A stretch of DNA of 64,000 bases from Microbacterium hydrocarbonoxydans (GTDB lineage Bacteria > Actinomycetota > Actinomycetes > Actinomycetales > Microbacteriaceae), in NCBI RefSeq assembly GCF_023715885.1, contig NZ_JAMBOY010000001.1, forward strand, positions 558,001 to 622,000. The letters run 5' to 3'. This document shows positions 63,661-64,000 of the stretch, piece by piece (position 1 is the stretch's first letter; every line of letters starts with the position of its first letter). Made by a program: the position numbers and the translations under genes. The notes under the pieces are model-generated. The model was not told the DNA's origin. It was given only the letters and a program-made list of their open reading frames with translations, and did not search any database.

Positions 63661-64000
63661 CTACCCGTAGGTATCGCGCGGGCCCCGTCCTGGAACGACT
63701 CTGGGACCCCATTTCCAGGAGGGTACGTCCGGTCCGATGAAGCGGAGGTTCTCGACCCCGGCATCCGGATACCGTCGACCGATCTCGGTGAGGATGGTGC
63801 CGCGCATGTATTGGAGGTTCTTCGCCCAAGCCGTCGAATCGCACTTGACGGTGAGCAGACCCCGCTCGAGCGAGACGGGCTCGGAGTGCTTGGCGGTGTC
63901 GGCACCGGCCAGGTCGCCCCACTGTCGCACGAGATCCTCCCGGGCGAGCGTCGTCTGCCAGCCCGAGTCACGGCTGAGCTTGTCGAGTACGGCTCCGAGC
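63661..64000 (-). CDS. dciA: DciA-like DUF721 protein (5' end outside window)
   Basis: The last 112 residues of a DUF721 protein; the 5' end lies beyond base 64000. Visible segments are LGAVLDKLSRDSGWQTTLA, REDLVRQWGDLAGADTAKHS and LTVKCDSTAWAKNLQYMRG, characteristic of actinobacterial DciA, which helps load the replicative helicase in bacteria lacking DnaC. The C-terminal VPSWKWGPRVVPGRGPRDTY is the usual tail. The position between recF and gyrB is standard. It ends 118 bases before gyrB. Confidence 0.9.
   Translation of the reverse strand, partial: LGAVLDKLSRDSGWQTTLAREDLVRQWGDLAGADTAKHSEPVSLERGLLTVKCDSTAWAKNLQYMRGTILTEIGRRYPDAGVENLRFIGPDVPSWKWGPRVVPGRGPRDTYG

Overview
The window is about 70% GC and densely coded, with SD-led and leaderless starts and frequent ATGA or GTGA stop/start overlaps. 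Gene content and order point to an actinobacterium of the Microbacteriaceae, most likely Microbacterium. The right end is the chromosomal neighbourhood of the replication origin: the 3' part of a DciA-like (DUF721) gene, gyrB, gyrA, a DUF3566 gene, and tRNA-Ile plus tRNA-Ala, all on the minus strand. dnaA, dnaN and recF are expected just beyond base 64000. A second ancient actinobacterial block, on the plus strand at 24.6-33.8 kb, holds tRNA-Leu, fhaA, fhaB, pstP, rodA, pbpA, pknA and pknB, followed by trpG/pabA, sortase E, crgA, a rhomboid protease and a cyclophilin. These genes couple Ser/Thr phosphorylation to cell-wall growth and division. A 16-kb block of metabolic and regulatory genes (37.5-53.5 kb) separates the two conserved parts.

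Left part (0-14.5 kb): two aldo/keto reductases, a Mug-type uracil/thymine DNA glycosylase, a molybdopterin/flavin oxidoreductase pair and an ECF sigma/membrane-protein pair. Then comes a seven-gene minus-strand amino-sugar operon (ABC importer, NagB, kinase, NanE, Gfo/Idh/MocA oxidoreductase). A divergent GntR/HutC repressor faces it, and its probable operator sits exactly on the operon promoter. The operon has no visible sialate lyase, deacetylase or transporter ATPase.

Accessory region (14.5-24.6 kb): lower GC and more decay than the rest, ending at the 3' side of tRNA-Leu. It carries two ECF sigma/anti-sigma-like pairs, two small secreted I36-like proteins, and a five-gene operon (secreted I36-like protein, four-Cys lipoprotein, peptidoglycan-binding adaptor, MacB-type ATPase and permease). 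It also holds a frameshifted AlkZ/YcaQ-like gene, a 5'-truncated peptide gene and a broken DUF1508 gene. Four copies of an exactly spaced motif, GTAAGGAW-N11-CGCAARRRGG, occur only here as far as I can see. This is my best candidate for an undescribed system.

Middle block (37.5-53.5 kb): YbaK, NUDIX, DUF1801 and M24 peptidase genes; a 2006-residue secreted GH92 glycosidase with an LAGTG cell-wall anchor, divergent from a LacI regulator with two palindromic operators between them; then DUF3253, DUF4383, metallo-beta-lactamase, ilvD and an XRE regulator. Right block (53.5-64 kb): tRNAs, a DUF4097 protein with a NarL-type two-component system, a Fic protein flanked by AT-rich direct repeats, and gyrA/gyrB.

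Non-coding features include a cluster of DnaA boxes in the convergent crgA/rhomboid gap, a 20-bp palindrome of two DnaA-like boxes at 50.67 kb, a nested 76-nt hairpin at 40.9 kb, a 7-bp tandem repeat ahead of a DUF1801 gene, and a recurring leaderless arrangement TANNNT-N6/7-RTG. No rRNA, CRISPR array, IS element or prophage was seen.
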